Source: a virus. From it: 26,521 bases of DNA. Below, piece by piece: positions 1 to 8,855 of this stretch. The notes under the pieces were generated by a model, which did no database searches, had not been told where the DNA came from, and saw only the letters and a list, made by a program, of their open reading frames with translations. The stretch is from positions 1 to 26,521 of the IMG/VR virus record IMGVR_UViG_3300044293_000595; one strand, 5' to 3'. A program made the translations under genes and the position numbers. Positions within the stretch are counted from its first letter, which is position 1. Each line of letters starts with the position of its first letter.

Positions 1-2612
1 TGAAACATACGAGGGTCTTGAGAATCTATTCCAGTTCCAGGCAATGGATTCCCATCAGGGCCCTTAATATCGACATATTCTCTATCTAATAGCACATCTC
101 CTAATTGAGAGAATACATTCAATGCTGCAACAAGTTTTGAAGATCTCAAAATCTTAGTCATTCCTGCTGCGGCTTGAATACGAGCTAAAGGATTTTGAGA
201 TGCAGCTTTTATAATCCTGTCAACATATTGAGCAATTACTAAACCTGAACGAACTATCGTACGTGCAACAATCAAATTTGCTCCAACAGCAGAACCTTCT
301 CCAATAAGTGCATCCAATCCAATTCCTGCTGCAGCAGCAACGACTTGAGCATCAGAAATTCTTGCATTTGATGCACCTATGAAAAACGCTTTCGCTCCTA
401 CTCCTAAACAAGTTAAAAAATTATTATTTGTAGGCCTTAATCCAAAAGCACCAACCCCTGTTGATCCGTAAAGCTTAAATCTTCCTAATGCAAATTGGGC
501 GTCAGGAGGCGTAACGACTGGGGTGTTTGATGAATATTCAAACAATCCAAACAACAGGCTGATTGCAATAACCAACAAAAACATCGTTATTGAAAGACCG
601 ATACTGCTTGGATCTTCAAAGGGTTCTGACGGGCTAGTGAGGGTTCCCCATGATTGTCCATCAAAAGGTGCGATAGAAGTCAACGCATCCGCGGCGATGG
701 CTTCTTCTTCATTTTCAATGTTGCCCGTCGTTGAAACTCCAGATATAGAATTTAAAACATCTTTTGCTTCGAGCAGAGCATTGTTAACTTTTAATATCCC
801 AAGCTGAGCGACGGAAGGAAGGATCGACCCTGCGGCTGCTAGAACACCATTCGGATTAAACTTATTGTCTTGACTAGAGATCCATGCTGGTATTTCTGCG
901 GCGGCTCGTTGTAACAACCCAGTACCGACTTGCGCAAACTTTAAATGTGACACAACAGTACCATCAGCAAGCTTCATTGTGGGATTAAATCCAGCTTCAA
1001 TTCTAGATGAATTTGTCCATCTGTTGTTTCCTATGTTCAAAACGGTCGCTCCTCTTCCACCAACATAGCCGTGTAGAGGATTAGATTCATTTATACCAGG
1101 AACGCCTCCTGATACGTCTTTTAACAATTCATTTCCATTTATCACATTTGCTGAAGATGATTCTTTTCCTTTTGAAAAATTTCGTATGTTAGAATCACTC
1201 GGCACGATCATACTAGGATCACGAGACAAGGGTTTTATATCTTCTCGTCTTATATAAGAATCTTTGTTGTTCTGAGTAAGAGGAAGAGGTAGAGAAGTCG
1301 AAGGATCGTTAGTGGGAACTAAAATATCAAATGGTCCTCCGGCAGGCGGGTCGATTGAGTATTGATTTACTTGAGTTACCTCAGAAGCTTTCTTTCTTTG
1401 ATCAATTAAATTCCACTGCGTTTTTACAGATTCTTGTCCTGAGTACTTTCCAAAAGATGTTCCAATGTTTATGATAGGTTCAAAAGAAGAAGGCGGCGAT
1501 GTTACATCAACTGTATTATCTAAAAAAATTTTTTCAGTTGCGCCGCTCTGCAAAACTGAATTTTTTGTATCAGGATAGAAAAAATTATTTACCGCAATTT
1601 TTTCAAAATAAGATTGCAATGAAGCATTAAGCTTTATATCTCCAAGTTGATTTTTTACCAGTTTTGTTAATAAATTGTTTCCATCTACTCCAGGTACGTT
1701 TTGTTTGCCTTTCTTAAATTGACCAGAAACGCTATCAAATTCTGCAGAATAAGACGAAGGCAAACTGTCGTTAAAGATAAATGCATTCTTATTCGTTCCA
1801 GCGGTCAATGGAGATGGAAACCCATCAGTCGTTATTGGGTATAAGCTATCTAAAGAAAATTTATCAGGCGAAGAAACAGGGTAAGCGTTTTTTGTTGAAG
1901 TCGTTAGATTCGAAGCAAAATTAAAAACGTTAGAAAGTGCTAATGTTAAATCTGTCGATTTAACAACTTCATCTTTGGGTTCAACTTTTTGTAAAGAGTT
2001 GTAATCTATTAATTTATAATCAAATTTGCTGGCAGGAAACAAGATATCTTCAGCCGTAAAGGGCGTAACAGATGATCTGTAATTGGGATCAAAGGCCACG
2101 CCTTGATACTGCTGAACAGGGGACGTCGCATCAACTGCAGCTGTTGCTGATTTTAATAAAGTGTGGCCGTCCTGACCAGATTGTGAAGATAAACCCTTTA
2201 TTATTTTTGTGTTTGTAGCACCACCTTGGTGGCTAGAAAAATCTTTTGATAATGATGAAGGTAAATCAGGATTAAATTTTGAACTATTTCCTAATAGACC
2301 TGGTGTCAACCCGGCAGGATATCCGCCTGAATCTCGTAATGATGATTCTATCGACGCCTCAGTCGATGCATCAATCGGGTATTTGTTCGGTTTTGTCGCA
2401 GCACCAACCTCACCCTTTGTGACCTTGCTGAGATAAGTTCCCAATGTTATCTTGGTTTTTTTATTTACGTCTTTGACTGTCTGATCAACCTTCATGTCAC
2501 CGGGATCATACGTTGAGGAAACTTCATCAGCATTACCGTTAGGATCAATTGTGTATACCTTTCCATCGGCTGGATTAACGAATCCTTTGTTTCCTGTCTT
2601 TATCCCTGACAT
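1..2612 (-). CDS. Large virion-associated protein of unknown function, one membrane segment (3' end outside window)
   Basis: An open frame of 870 codons runs from ATG at 2612 to the left edge; I checked each line in phase and found no stop, so the C-terminus is missing. It starts 5 bp after the preceding small gene, with a modest ribosome site (AGAGAAG) upstream. The N-terminal two thirds is rich in Ser, Asn, Pro and Asp and looks like an extended structural protein. A strongly hydrophobic stretch at about residues 671-691 (ends ISLLFGLF) is a convincing transmembrane helix. The following part is rich in Ala and Gly with amphipathic helices. Its position directly after the tape measure suggests a tail-tip, hub or DNA-entry role, but I do not recognise the family. 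A membrane helix is unusual for a baseplate protein and could mean insertion into the host membrane. Confidence 0.75.
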   Translation of the reverse strand, partial: MSGIKTGNKGFVNPADGKVYTIDPNGNADEVSSTYDPGDMKVDQTVKDVNKKTKITLGTYLSKVTKGEVGAATKPNKYPIDASTEASIESSLRDSGGYPAGLTPGLLGNSSKFNPDLPSSLSKDFSSHQGGATNTKIIKGLSSQSGQDGHTLLKSATAAVDATSPVQQYQGVAFDPNYRSSVTPFTAEDILFPASKFDYKLIDYNSLQKVEPKDEVVKSTDLTLALSNVFNFASNLTTSTKNAYPVSSPDKFSLDSLYPITTDGFPSPLTAGTNKNAFIFNDSLPSSYSAEFDSVSGQFKKGKQNVPGVDGNNLLTKLVKNQLGDIKLNASLQSYFEKIAVNNFFYPDTKNSVLQSGATEKIFLDNTVDVTSPPSSFEPIINIGTSFGKYSGQESVKTQWNLIDQRKKASEVTQVNQYSIDPPAGGPFDILVPTNDPSTSLPLPLTQNNKDSYIRREDIKPLSRDPSMIVPSDSNIRNFSKGKESSSANVINGNELLKDVSGGVPGINESNPLHGYVGGRGATVLNIGNNRWTNSSRIEAGFNPTMKLADGTVVSHLKFAQVGTGLLQRAAAEIPAWISSQDNKFNPNGVLAAAGSILPSVAQLGILKVNNALLEAKDVLNSISGVSTTGNIENEEEAIAADALTSIAPFDGQSWGTLTSPSEPFEDPSSIGLSITMFLLVIAISLLFGLFEYSSNTPVVTPPDAQFALGRFKLYGSTGVGAFGLRPTNNNFLTCLGVGAKAFFIGASNARISDAQVVAAAAGIGLDALIGEGSAVGANLIVARTIVRSGLVIAQYVDRIIKAASQNPLARIQAAAGMTKILRSSKLVAALNVFSQLGDVLLDREYVDIKGPDGNPLPGTGIDSQDPRMF

Positions 2613-2617
2613 TAGAT

Positions 2618-2893
2618 TTACTTCTCTTTCGGCTCAATCGGCGCGCCGTCACTTTCCTTAATTATGCCGTCACCTGCTTTCAATGCCTGAGAGATTTTTT
2701 CAGCTGCTTCAGGATTTTCTTTTGCTGATGCGGTGACCATCGATAAAGCATCAAATAAACTACCAACGATATGCTCTACAGTATTAATCGCTGTTTTTCT
2801 TTCTGTAGAGTCAGGAATCTTCTTCAACAAAGAAAGGTATTCTTTATTTGATCGTAACTGTTTAAAATATTCTTGTTTCGTTGGGATTTTCAT
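2618..2893 (-). CDS. Small helical protein of unknown function after the tape measure
   Basis: This is a 91-aa protein if it starts at ATG 2893 (MKIPTKQEYF). I prefer that start because GAGGG lies 8 bp upstream of it; a longer version from GTG at 2908 (96 aa) would put the start inside the ribosome site. It begins about 20 bp after the tape-measure stop and ends 5 bp before the next gene, so it sits within one operon. The sequence is charged and predicted mostly helical (residues about 5-75), with an acidic Pro/Glu tail. No cysteine, membrane segment or catalytic motif is visible. It may be a tail assembly or baseplate accessory factor by position only. Confidence 0.7.
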   Translation of the reverse strand: MKIPTKQEYFKQLRSNKEYLSLLKKIPDSTERKTAINTVEHIVGSLFDALSMVTASAKENPEAAEKISQALKAGDGIIKESDGAPIEPKEK

Positions 2894-2914
2894 TATCATC
2901 ACCCTCACTGCTTA

Positions 2915-5900
2915 TCAAGGAGAACTTTTGCCAACACTAACATTATATCCAGGAGACACGTTAACTTGTTTATTAGTGCCTTGTGCCATACCTCGCATCA
3001 CTTCAACAACGATAGAATCATTTCTTGTAACGAGAGCTTTTTCAAGCTCTTTTGCGTCTAATCGTATTTCAAATTTTAATTCTATTTTTGTGTTACCAGA
3101 TTGAATTGTAGGTGTACTTAACACGGTATTCACTTTGTTATTCGCGAAGGAAGTAGCATCAATTTTTACCAGTTTATTAGTGTCTAAGGCTTGTATCGTA
3201 TTTTGCAGCGTCTCTCTGAGTTTATTAATCTTATCTAAGTCTGTTTGTATCGATTCGATTTGAGTAGTTGACTCTTTTATTTTAGTTAACGTACCACCAA
3301 TTGAATCTACAAAAATATATTTTGTTTGATTCATCCATTTGTCAATCCTGGATGCGATTCCTGTCTCCTGTAAGTCTGGAATATTTTTGAACAACTCTGA
3401 CGTCGCATTATTCATTTTTTTAACTGCATTTGCAAGTCCATTAATTACCCTTGAAGGACCTTCGGTGTCTATTTGAAGTCTTGCGAAATCATCGAATTTA
3501 TTTTTGATGCTTTTAGTAACATCATACGCTTCTGTGAATGCTGTTTCTACTGGTCTTAAATCAAAAGATTGTCCTACAGATAAGTCACGTACGATTGTGT
3601 CGTTCAACCTTGCGATTGAAGTACCAAGGTAATATATTACATTTTCTGCATCTTCTGTATCTTTATCTGTAATTTTTAGTTGTGGATTTCCTAGTTTCTT
3701 TACAAGTTCAGGAAGGCCTAGCAAAGAAGTAAAAACAACATTTGAAGTTTCTATGATCTCTTTTAAGTCTGATGTTTTAGTTTTAATTTCTTCGATGTTT
3801 TTTGTTACGTTTCCTGAACCACCAGAAAAAGATGATATGATAGAATCCAACATCTGTTTTTGGTTCTTGGCAAACTCTACAATGTTATATGCTGTCGAAC
3901 CTGCCACAGAAGCGCTTCCAAACCCCTTTAAAGAATCAGAAGAAGTTTTTGAAGCATTTGCAATCTCACCCATCGTGATGATAAACCCCTTGAATCTCAG
4001 CAAGGTCTTCAAGGTTGATTCCATTTGTTCTCTTTTATTTTCTTCTACATTTTTATCATCGCTGAATAAATTTAAATTAATTCCAGACAGCGTGGAACGA
4101 ATAGCATCAAGGTTTTCTTTTAATTTTGCAGCACCTTTTGTAACATCTTTTGCGGTCTTGTCAATTTGTGCTATTTTTTCTTTAAACGTTAATATGTTAA
4201 CAGGGCCTTTAGACTTTGCCCCTATCGACTCCATGAATTCGTTATATTCATCTTCTTCAACTTTTTCTCTAGCTTGTCTCTCTAATTCTTTATCTGCTTT
4301 CTTTCTTTCTTCAATTAATTTTTTTTCTTTTCCAGCATTATCTTCTTGAATCTTCTTTGCGGCTTCAAATTTTTCTTGCAATATAGCTCTTAGTCTTTTA
4401 GCATCATCTTCATCAGATGCAAACCAGCTTCTTCCTCCGATCAATGCTCCGTATTGATCCAAAAGATCGTCATCTGTCATTCCTTCAAATGATAGCTCAG
4501 TCATTCCTCCTGATCCAGATGGTCGTACACCAAATCTTATCGCAAATTGTTCTGCATTGTCGTTTATATTTTCAAGTTCTTTTGCCGCTGATTGTTGCAT
4601 TTCTTCAATTTCATTATATGCATCAAATATTTCACGGCCGAGCGACCAAATTGCTCCGGACCCGGCGCCGATCAATGCTCCAATGGGGCCGCCTAGCATA
4701 AAGCCGATCGCGGCGCCACCACCCGCGCCGCCGAGGGCCGCTGCGACCGCTTGACCATCTTTACCCGCGCCCGCCTGTTCTGCGATTAATCTTGAAAGTT
4801 CAGAGGCCGCGATGCCGCCGGCGACGCTACCCAATGTCATGCCGAGTGGGCCCGCAGCGAGGCCTTGAAAACCGCCTGGTGTTGCCATCCCGGCGCGAAG
4901 AGCTTGGAACGCTCCTACAGGGGCTGGTGGGACGGGGACTGGTGGGACGGGGACTGATGGGACGGGGACTGATGGGGGTGTCTTCAATAATTGCGTTAAT
5001 TGCTGAATCTGTTTTCCTTGCTTGTACGTTTTATATGCCGAGTAACCTTCTGCGGCCGTGCCTAAAATACCTTTATCACCAGATGCAGCCACACCAAAAA
5101 GTCCAGCAAGCGCTAACTTTCCTTTATTTTCTGAAATCTTTTGTTTGAGATATTCCCAAAGATAATCAACACCTTCTTTTAGAGATTTTATTAACGATTC
5201 TTTTAACGGTGTCCAAATTCTATCGAACTGTTTTCCTACTTTTTCAAAGCTTGTCATCGCCGCTTTTCCAATTGGAGATAATTCTTTACTTGCAGACTTA
5301 AGAATATCTTTTCCGTTTGGAAGTTTTCTCTTTCCTTCAAAGAAATCAGCGATGAAAGAAAGTCCTTCTGCGACAACATCTCCTATTCCAAGAATAGCGG
5401 TCGCAATAATCTGTTTAATAGCACCCCAAAATTCTGATACACCGTTTAAGAATTCTTGACCTGCAGGTCCTTGTTTTAGGAAATAACTTTTTATACCATT
5501 GAATAAATCTTTGAATAAATCCTTGACATCGCCGGTACCATTCTTCAAATTCTTAAAGAAATTTTCGAATGACGTCGTAAATCCTCCGAATAAATCTCCG
5601 ATCTTCTTCGGATCAAAGAATTTAGCTAGCGCATCTAACATCTGTTTCAATCCAGGAAAAGTTGACACAATAATCATGCCTAATTGTTTTCCTGCCATGA
5701 ACACAGCGTCCAAAGCCATCGCAAGATTTGCAAGAACTTTTTGAAACGGACCAGATAGAAAAATACCTTCAAAGATTCCATCAAGAAATGCATCAAAAAA
5801 CCCAGAAGATGATCGTTGAATTTGTTTCAACGACATTGCAATACCTTTCATAGCCTCTTCCATGATATCGCCGGTCGAACGTGTTTGTTTGGCAACTCCT

Positions 5901-7300
5901 GCAGAAGCATCTTTAATCGCATCAAGAGAATTTGCTTGATTCCTGTTGGAAAGCATATTCTTTACAGTGGCTTCATCTGTTCCGATCAAACTAGCGGCAT
6001 AGCTTAATTCTCTGCGGCTTAAACTATCCAATGATTTTCCTGCAGCTGCGAAGGAATCTTTCAACATTTCCATTCGCTCTTCAGGAGTTTCTGCTTCAAC
6101 TAACTTCATCGTGTCAAGATTAACGCCGAATGCTTGCGATAATTTTGATACGCTTTCAGCAGCTGATTCGAATGTATCAAACTTGTCAAGAACTCCAACA
6201 ATCTTATCAAGCGAAACTCCCATCTTCATAGCATACGCGGCTGATTCTGCCATCGATTGCACAGTGGCTTTACCAAAATGCTTAACATCTTTTGCTGCAA
6301 GCAATAAGTTTTTCGATAAAACTTTAACGTTTAAATTTAGACTTTTTCCAATACCTTGAGAAAACTTCAACATGGATTCTTGAATACTGTCGATGCTCTC
6401 TCCAGTTGTATATGCCATGTCCATTACTGCTTTAAAATCTTCAGTCGTCTGACCGAGACCTTTCGCAAACATTGCAATTTTTGTAGCATTATCTTCAAGT
6501 TGATCGCTCAATAAAGAAGCCATCTCAGCAGAGCTTGAAGCAAGACCAAGAGCATAATCTGCAGCTTCAGTAATGCTTCCGAATATTTGCCTCACAGCTC
6601 CTGGGCTGTACATGCCCATCACTTTTTTGACGAATCCTGATATTTGTTTTCCTGAACCTTTTTCTAGATTTCCGAAAGTTTCTTTTACTTTTTCAATGGC
6701 TTGAGCAGCCTCAAACATTCTATTTTTTACTTCATCAGACATTCTGACCATCGTCTCAAATGCGTTTGAAGCAAGATCGATTACTCCACCGATAATAGAC
6801 TTTATAGCTCCTACCGCTGTAGATAATACGTCAAATATCCCACCGATGACTGAAGCGGCACCTTTTATAGCTTTTCCTAATAAATTGAAAGCTCCTCCGA
6901 GAGCTATAACTCCAGCTTTTGCAACTTTTGAAGATTTACCTAATTGTTCAAATACGTTATTCTTTCCATCACCACCTTTTTTAAATCCAGCTTCTTTATT
7001 GGCTTTTTCAAGAGCTTTTCCTTGTTTTATGATTGCGCCGGTTAATGAATCTATGTTTTGTGAAGTTGTTGCTGAAGAATCACTAACGTTTTTCATTTCA
7101 GAAGCTGCTTTAGAAGCACCTTCTGCTGCAAGTTGAAAGAAAGCGCTGGATTGTTGCGTAACACTTTGCAACTCTTGGGACATCTTTGTATTGGCCGCGA
7201 TGAACTCTTCAAGAGTGACCTTGGCTCCACGCATGATTTCTTGGAACTCTTTAGCTTTTTTTGATCCTTCAGCAAGAGGGTCTAGTTTATACTTAGCCAT
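2915..7300 (-). CDS. Tail tape measure protein
   Basis: This is the longest gene in the window (1461 aa) and sits where tape measures sit, after the tube and small assembly genes. Visible features are an N-terminal helical region, a hydrophobic Gly/Ala/Ile/Val stretch at about 130-178, long helical and coiled-coil segments, a Val-Pro repeat at about 777-793, and a glycine-zipper-like hydrophobic segment at about 862-886. The charged, Lys/Glu-rich segments and hydrophobic patches fit a protein that spans the tube and is delivered into the cell envelope. At the usual rule of about 1.5 angstrom per residue it predicts a tail of roughly 220 nm, against about 100 nm for T4. T4 gp29 has 590 aa. The start at 7300 has GAGAG upstream and lies 14 bp after the preceding gene. 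The 4630-4990 stretch is far richer in GC than the rest. Confidence 0.85.
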   Translation of the reverse strand: MAKYKLDPLAEGSKKAKEFQEIMRGAKVTLEEFIAANTKMSQELQSVTQQSSAFFQLAAEGASKAASEMKNVSDSSATTSQNIDSLTGAIIKQGKALEKANKEAGFKKGGDGKNNVFEQLGKSSKVAKAGVIALGGAFNLLGKAIKGAASVIGGIFDVLSTAVGAIKSIIGGVIDLASNAFETMVRMSDEVKNRMFEAAQAIEKVKETFGNLEKGSGKQISGFVKKVMGMYSPGAVRQIFGSITEAADYALGLASSSAEMASLLSDQLEDNATKIAMFAKGLGQTTEDFKAVMDMAYTTGESIDSIQESMLKFSQGIGKSLNLNVKVLSKNLLLAAKDVKHFGKATVQSMAESAAYAMKMGVSLDKIVGVLDKFDTFESAAESVSKLSQAFGVNLDTMKLVEAETPEERMEMLKDSFAAAGKSLDSLSRRELSYAASLIGTDEATVKNMLSNRNQANSLDAIKDASAGVAKQTRSTGDIMEEAMKGIAMSLKQIQRSSSGFFDAFLDGIFEGIFLSGPFQKVLANLAMALDAVFMAGKQLGMIIVSTFPGLKQMLDALAKFFDPKKIGDLFGGFTTSFENFFKNLKNGTGDVKDLFKDLFNGIKSYFLKQGPAGQEFLNGVSEFWGAIKQIIATAILGIGDVVAEGLSFIADFFEGKRKLPNGKDILKSASKELSPIGKAAMTSFEKVGKQFDRIWTPLKESLIKSLKEGVDYLWEYLKQKISENKGKLALAGLFGVAASGDKGILGTAAEGYSAYKTYKQGKQIQQLTQLLKTPPSVPVPSVPVPPVPVPPAPVGAFQALRAGMATPGGFQGLAAGPLGMTLGSVAGGIAASELSRLIAEQAGAGKDGQAVAAALGGAGGGAAIGFMLGGPIGALIGAGSGAIWSLGREIFDAYNEIEEMQQSAAKELENINDNAEQFAIRFGVRPSGSGGMTELSFEGMTDDDLLDQYGALIGGRSWFASDEDDAKRLRAILQEKFEAAKKIQEDNAGKEKKLIEERKKADKELERQAREKVEEDEYNEFMESIGAKSKGPVNILTFKEKIAQIDKTAKDVTKGAAKLKENLDAIRSTLSGINLNLFSDDKNVEENKREQMESTLKTLLRFKGFIITMGEIANASKTSSDSLKGFGSASVAGSTAYNIVEFAKNQKQMLDSIISSFSGGSGNVTKNIEEIKTKTSDLKEIIETSNVVFTSLLGLPELVKKLGNPQLKITDKDTEDAENVIYYLGTSIARLNDTIVRDLSVGQSFDLRPVETAFTEAYDVTKSIKNKFDDFARLQIDTEGPSRVINGLANAVKKMNNATSELFKNIPDLQETGIASRIDKWMNQTKYIFVDSIGGTLTKIKESTTQIESIQTDLDKINKLRETLQNTIQALDTNKLVKIDATSFANNKVNTVLSTPTIQSGNTKIELKFEIRLDAKELEKALVTRNDSIVVEVMRGMAQGTNKQVNVSPGYNVSVGKSSP
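4926..4970. repeat. 15-bp tandem repeat, three units plus a partial, inside the tape measure gene
   Basis: Three consecutive 15-bp units (GGTGGGACGGGGACT with G/A variation at the second base) run from 4926 to 4970, followed by a partial unit. On the coding strand each unit encodes five residues of a Val-Pro rich linker (S/P-V-P-V-P). Such in-frame minisatellites can expand or contract without breaking the reading frame. Confidence 0.85.
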
Positions 7301-7314
7301 TTATCTCTCTACTC

Positions 7315-7620
7315 TCAAAGAACCCAAAAAATTCCAAAAGTTTTTCCAAAAGCCTCTGCAGCAACATGCTTCATGGAAAGCTTATTAAAAACGCCGTCTA
7401 AATTTGTTTGATCATGGAATAGCTCATCTTGAAACTTTTTTGTCTCAAGCATTACATCCTTAATGATCTTAATTTGATCATTTGTTCCAACGAGATCAAT
7501 GTTTAATTTTTTACCGTTTGAAATCCAAGAAGCCACCGATTCAAATAATACTTTTTGTGTATAAGGATCACTCCCAAGGGTTTTTAAAAAAATTTTAAAA
7601 TTCTCGTTGTGGTTTATCAT
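7315..7620 (-). CDS. Small protein of unknown function upstream of the tape measure
   Basis: This is a 101-aa protein (begins MINHNENFKI), predicted alpha-helical and moderately charged, with no recognised motif. It lies between the small assembly-chaperone-like ORF (51 bp upstream) and the tape measure (14 bp downstream), which is where tail-assembly chaperones or tape-measure partners are encoded in many tailed phages. Its ribosome site is poor: the 35 bp before the start are AT-rich, and the only purine-rich stretch (AGGGGG) is about 37 bp upstream. Translation may therefore depend on coupling or on a different start. I do not recognise the family. Confidence 0.7.
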   Translation of the reverse strand: MINHNENFKIFLKTLGSDPYTQKVLFESVASWISNGKKLNIDLVGTNDQIKIIKDVMLETKKFQDELFHDQTNLDGVFNKLSMKHVAAEAFGKTFGIFWVL

Positions 7621-7671
7621 GCATATATTTACACATTAAAAAGAAGATACACCCCCTGAAGATGACAAAAA

Positions 7672-7956
7672 TTACGTAAATCTTCTAAGCCTTGAAGGAG
7701 TTTCTGTTCTAGCATTACCTAACAAGGCTCGCGTATCAGGAGCATTATCGTGCAAGGCCCTAGATTGAGTATATCCTTGTTCGCTTGTTCTAGATAATTC
7801 TCTGCTTATCCTCTGAATAAACCAATTTTTGTATGAGACTGGCATATTATAGGCTTCTTTGTACGTAAAGCCGCCATAATACATCAGCAAAAATATAGGT
7901 TCTAGGATGATATCAGACTTATCTTCAGGACGTAGGCCAAAGAAAGCTAACACCAA
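7672..7956 (-). CDS. Small tail-assembly protein overlapping the gp26-like gene, possible +1 frameshift product
   Basis: This frame overlaps the end of the gp26-like gene by 32 bp and has no ATG at its head. The available starts are TTG 7956, GTG 7953 or an ATG about 27 codons in, which would cut into a conserved-looking block (MYYGGFTYKEAYNMP, then W-F-I). That block resembles the short helical partner of tail-assembly-chaperone pairs: aromatic/Gly-Phe-Thr, a Glu-Ala-Tyr, Met-Pro, then Trp. In T4 the gene after 26 is 51, but this protein is much shorter than T4 gp51, so I do not use that name. It may be made by a +1 shift at TCC-TGA (7925-7930) at the end of the upstream gene, which would give a fused protein of about 369 aa, or by independent initiation. 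Confidence 0.6.
   Translation of the reverse strand: MVLAFFGLRPEDKSDIILEPIFLLMYYGGFTYKEAYNMPVSYKNWFIQRISRELSRTSEQGYTQSRALHDNAPDTRALLGNARTETPSRLRRFT
7925..7930 (-). promoter_or_regulatory. Candidate +1 recoding site, TCC-TGA
   Basis: The gp26-like gene ends in codons TCC TGA followed by A. A +1 slip (to CCT, then GAA) enters the downstream small frame directly. UCC-UGA is the shift site of eukaryotic antizyme, and CCC-UGA is used in some phages. A strong Shine-Dalgarno-like AGGAGG lies upstream at 7969-7974 with an in-frame ATG at 7963, twelve codons before the stop. I see no obvious downstream pseudoknot. The role is inferred from arrangement. Confidence 0.35.
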
Positions 7957-8785
7957 GTGGCATGTTCACCTCCTCGGAATGTCCACACTCTGGGCATGTC
8001 ATGTCTTGCTTCATTGTTAATCCAGGCTCATTTTGACGAATGTAATTTCTAAGCGCCAAAGAGTCTCTAGCAGGCATGGCCTTAATGAAGTTATTGATCT
8101 TTGCACGATCTTCGATTCCACCGACTGAGACAATCGCTTGTTGTAATGCGGTTGTAACCGTAGAATCAGTCTTTAGTCCAAGCTTCTTTTGCTTCTCTTG
8201 AATTACAGTAAGCTCTTCTTCATCTTTGCCCGTCGTAAACTTGAATAAAACTTTCTTCTTCGTATGAGGAAGAACGAACTCAAATAGGTTTTGTCCCTCG
8301 GTCACTGGATCAATTTCTAATCTCTTTACAGGAAGTTCTGCAAGATTAAACGTTTGCTGGCTCTTAGCTTCACATTCTGGACAAGAAACTTCCGCTGTAT
8401 ACTCGGCGCCGTACCCAGTTATTCTTACAGCAACCATCAATGCATTTCTATCTCCAGCGACGAGATCTAATGTATTGATTGATTTATCAATCAGACAAGA
8501 CTTAATTAACTCAGTTACGACTGTTCCTTTTTTAAGAAGCGCGCGGCTTGTTAAAATGTCTTCTTCACGAGCAGTCATAGGACGAATCTCAACCATGTCT
8601 TTTCCATGAAGAGAAGATGACGGAGGATATACTTTGCCATTAGAAGGAAGAGGAACAAGCTCTGTTGGAATGTCAAGACCAAATTCTGCTTTTACAACAT
8701 CAGCTTGGGACATCGATGGAATTCTTGAATCATGCGTTTGTGCCGGAGTAAAAACTGAATTCTTAATTTCTCTATTATCTGACAT
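7925..8785 (-). CDS. T4 gp26-like baseplate hub / tail assembly protein
   Basis: This 286-aa protein shows the marks of the T4 baseplate (gp26-type) family: the block around IRPMTAREEDILTSRALLKKG (about 67-87), a first zinc-knuckle CPEC at 135-138, a second at 264-267, and an ending in FLWP (281-284), much like relatives that end in FFWP. The two CxxC pairs probably bind one zinc. T4 gp26 is 208 aa and acts in baseplate hub assembly. The start at 8785 has AGGAG 5 bp upstream. The gene follows the tube (separated here by the broken endonuclease) and leads into the small overlapping ORF and tape measure. That order matches chaperone genes of other tailed phages, so a role in chaperoning tape measure and tube assembly is plausible. 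Confidence 0.8.
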   Translation of the reverse strand: MSDNREIKNSVFTPAQTHDSRIPSMSQADVVKAEFGLDIPTELVPLPSNGKVYPPSSSLHGKDMVEIRPMTAREEDILTSRALLKKGTVVTELIKSCLIDKSINTLDLVAGDRNALMVAVRITGYGAEYTAEVSCPECEAKSQQTFNLAELPVKRLEIDPVTEGQNLFEFVLPHTKKKVLFKFTTGKDEEELTVIQEKQKKLGLKTDSTVTTALQQAIVSVGGIEDRAKINNFIKAMPARDSLALRNYIRQNEPGLTMKQDMTCPECGHSEEVNMPLGVSFLWPTS

Positions 8786-8855
8786 ATATCTCCTAATAAC
8801 TTGCTAAATTATGTAATCATTACTTTAAAAAGTAAACACCATAAATGAAGAAAAA

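Noticed and set aside
3753-4349. 198-codon plus-strand frame inside the tape measure
   Set aside because: It lies wholly opposite the tape measure, its product is a low-complexity Ser/Phe/Leu mix expected from the reverse of a Lys/Glu-rich coding strand, and it has no ribosome site or neighbour context.
4926-4980. CRISPR-like or regulatory tandem repeat
   Set aside because: The units are 15 bp, have no spacers and encode an in-frame Val-Pro linker of the tape measure.
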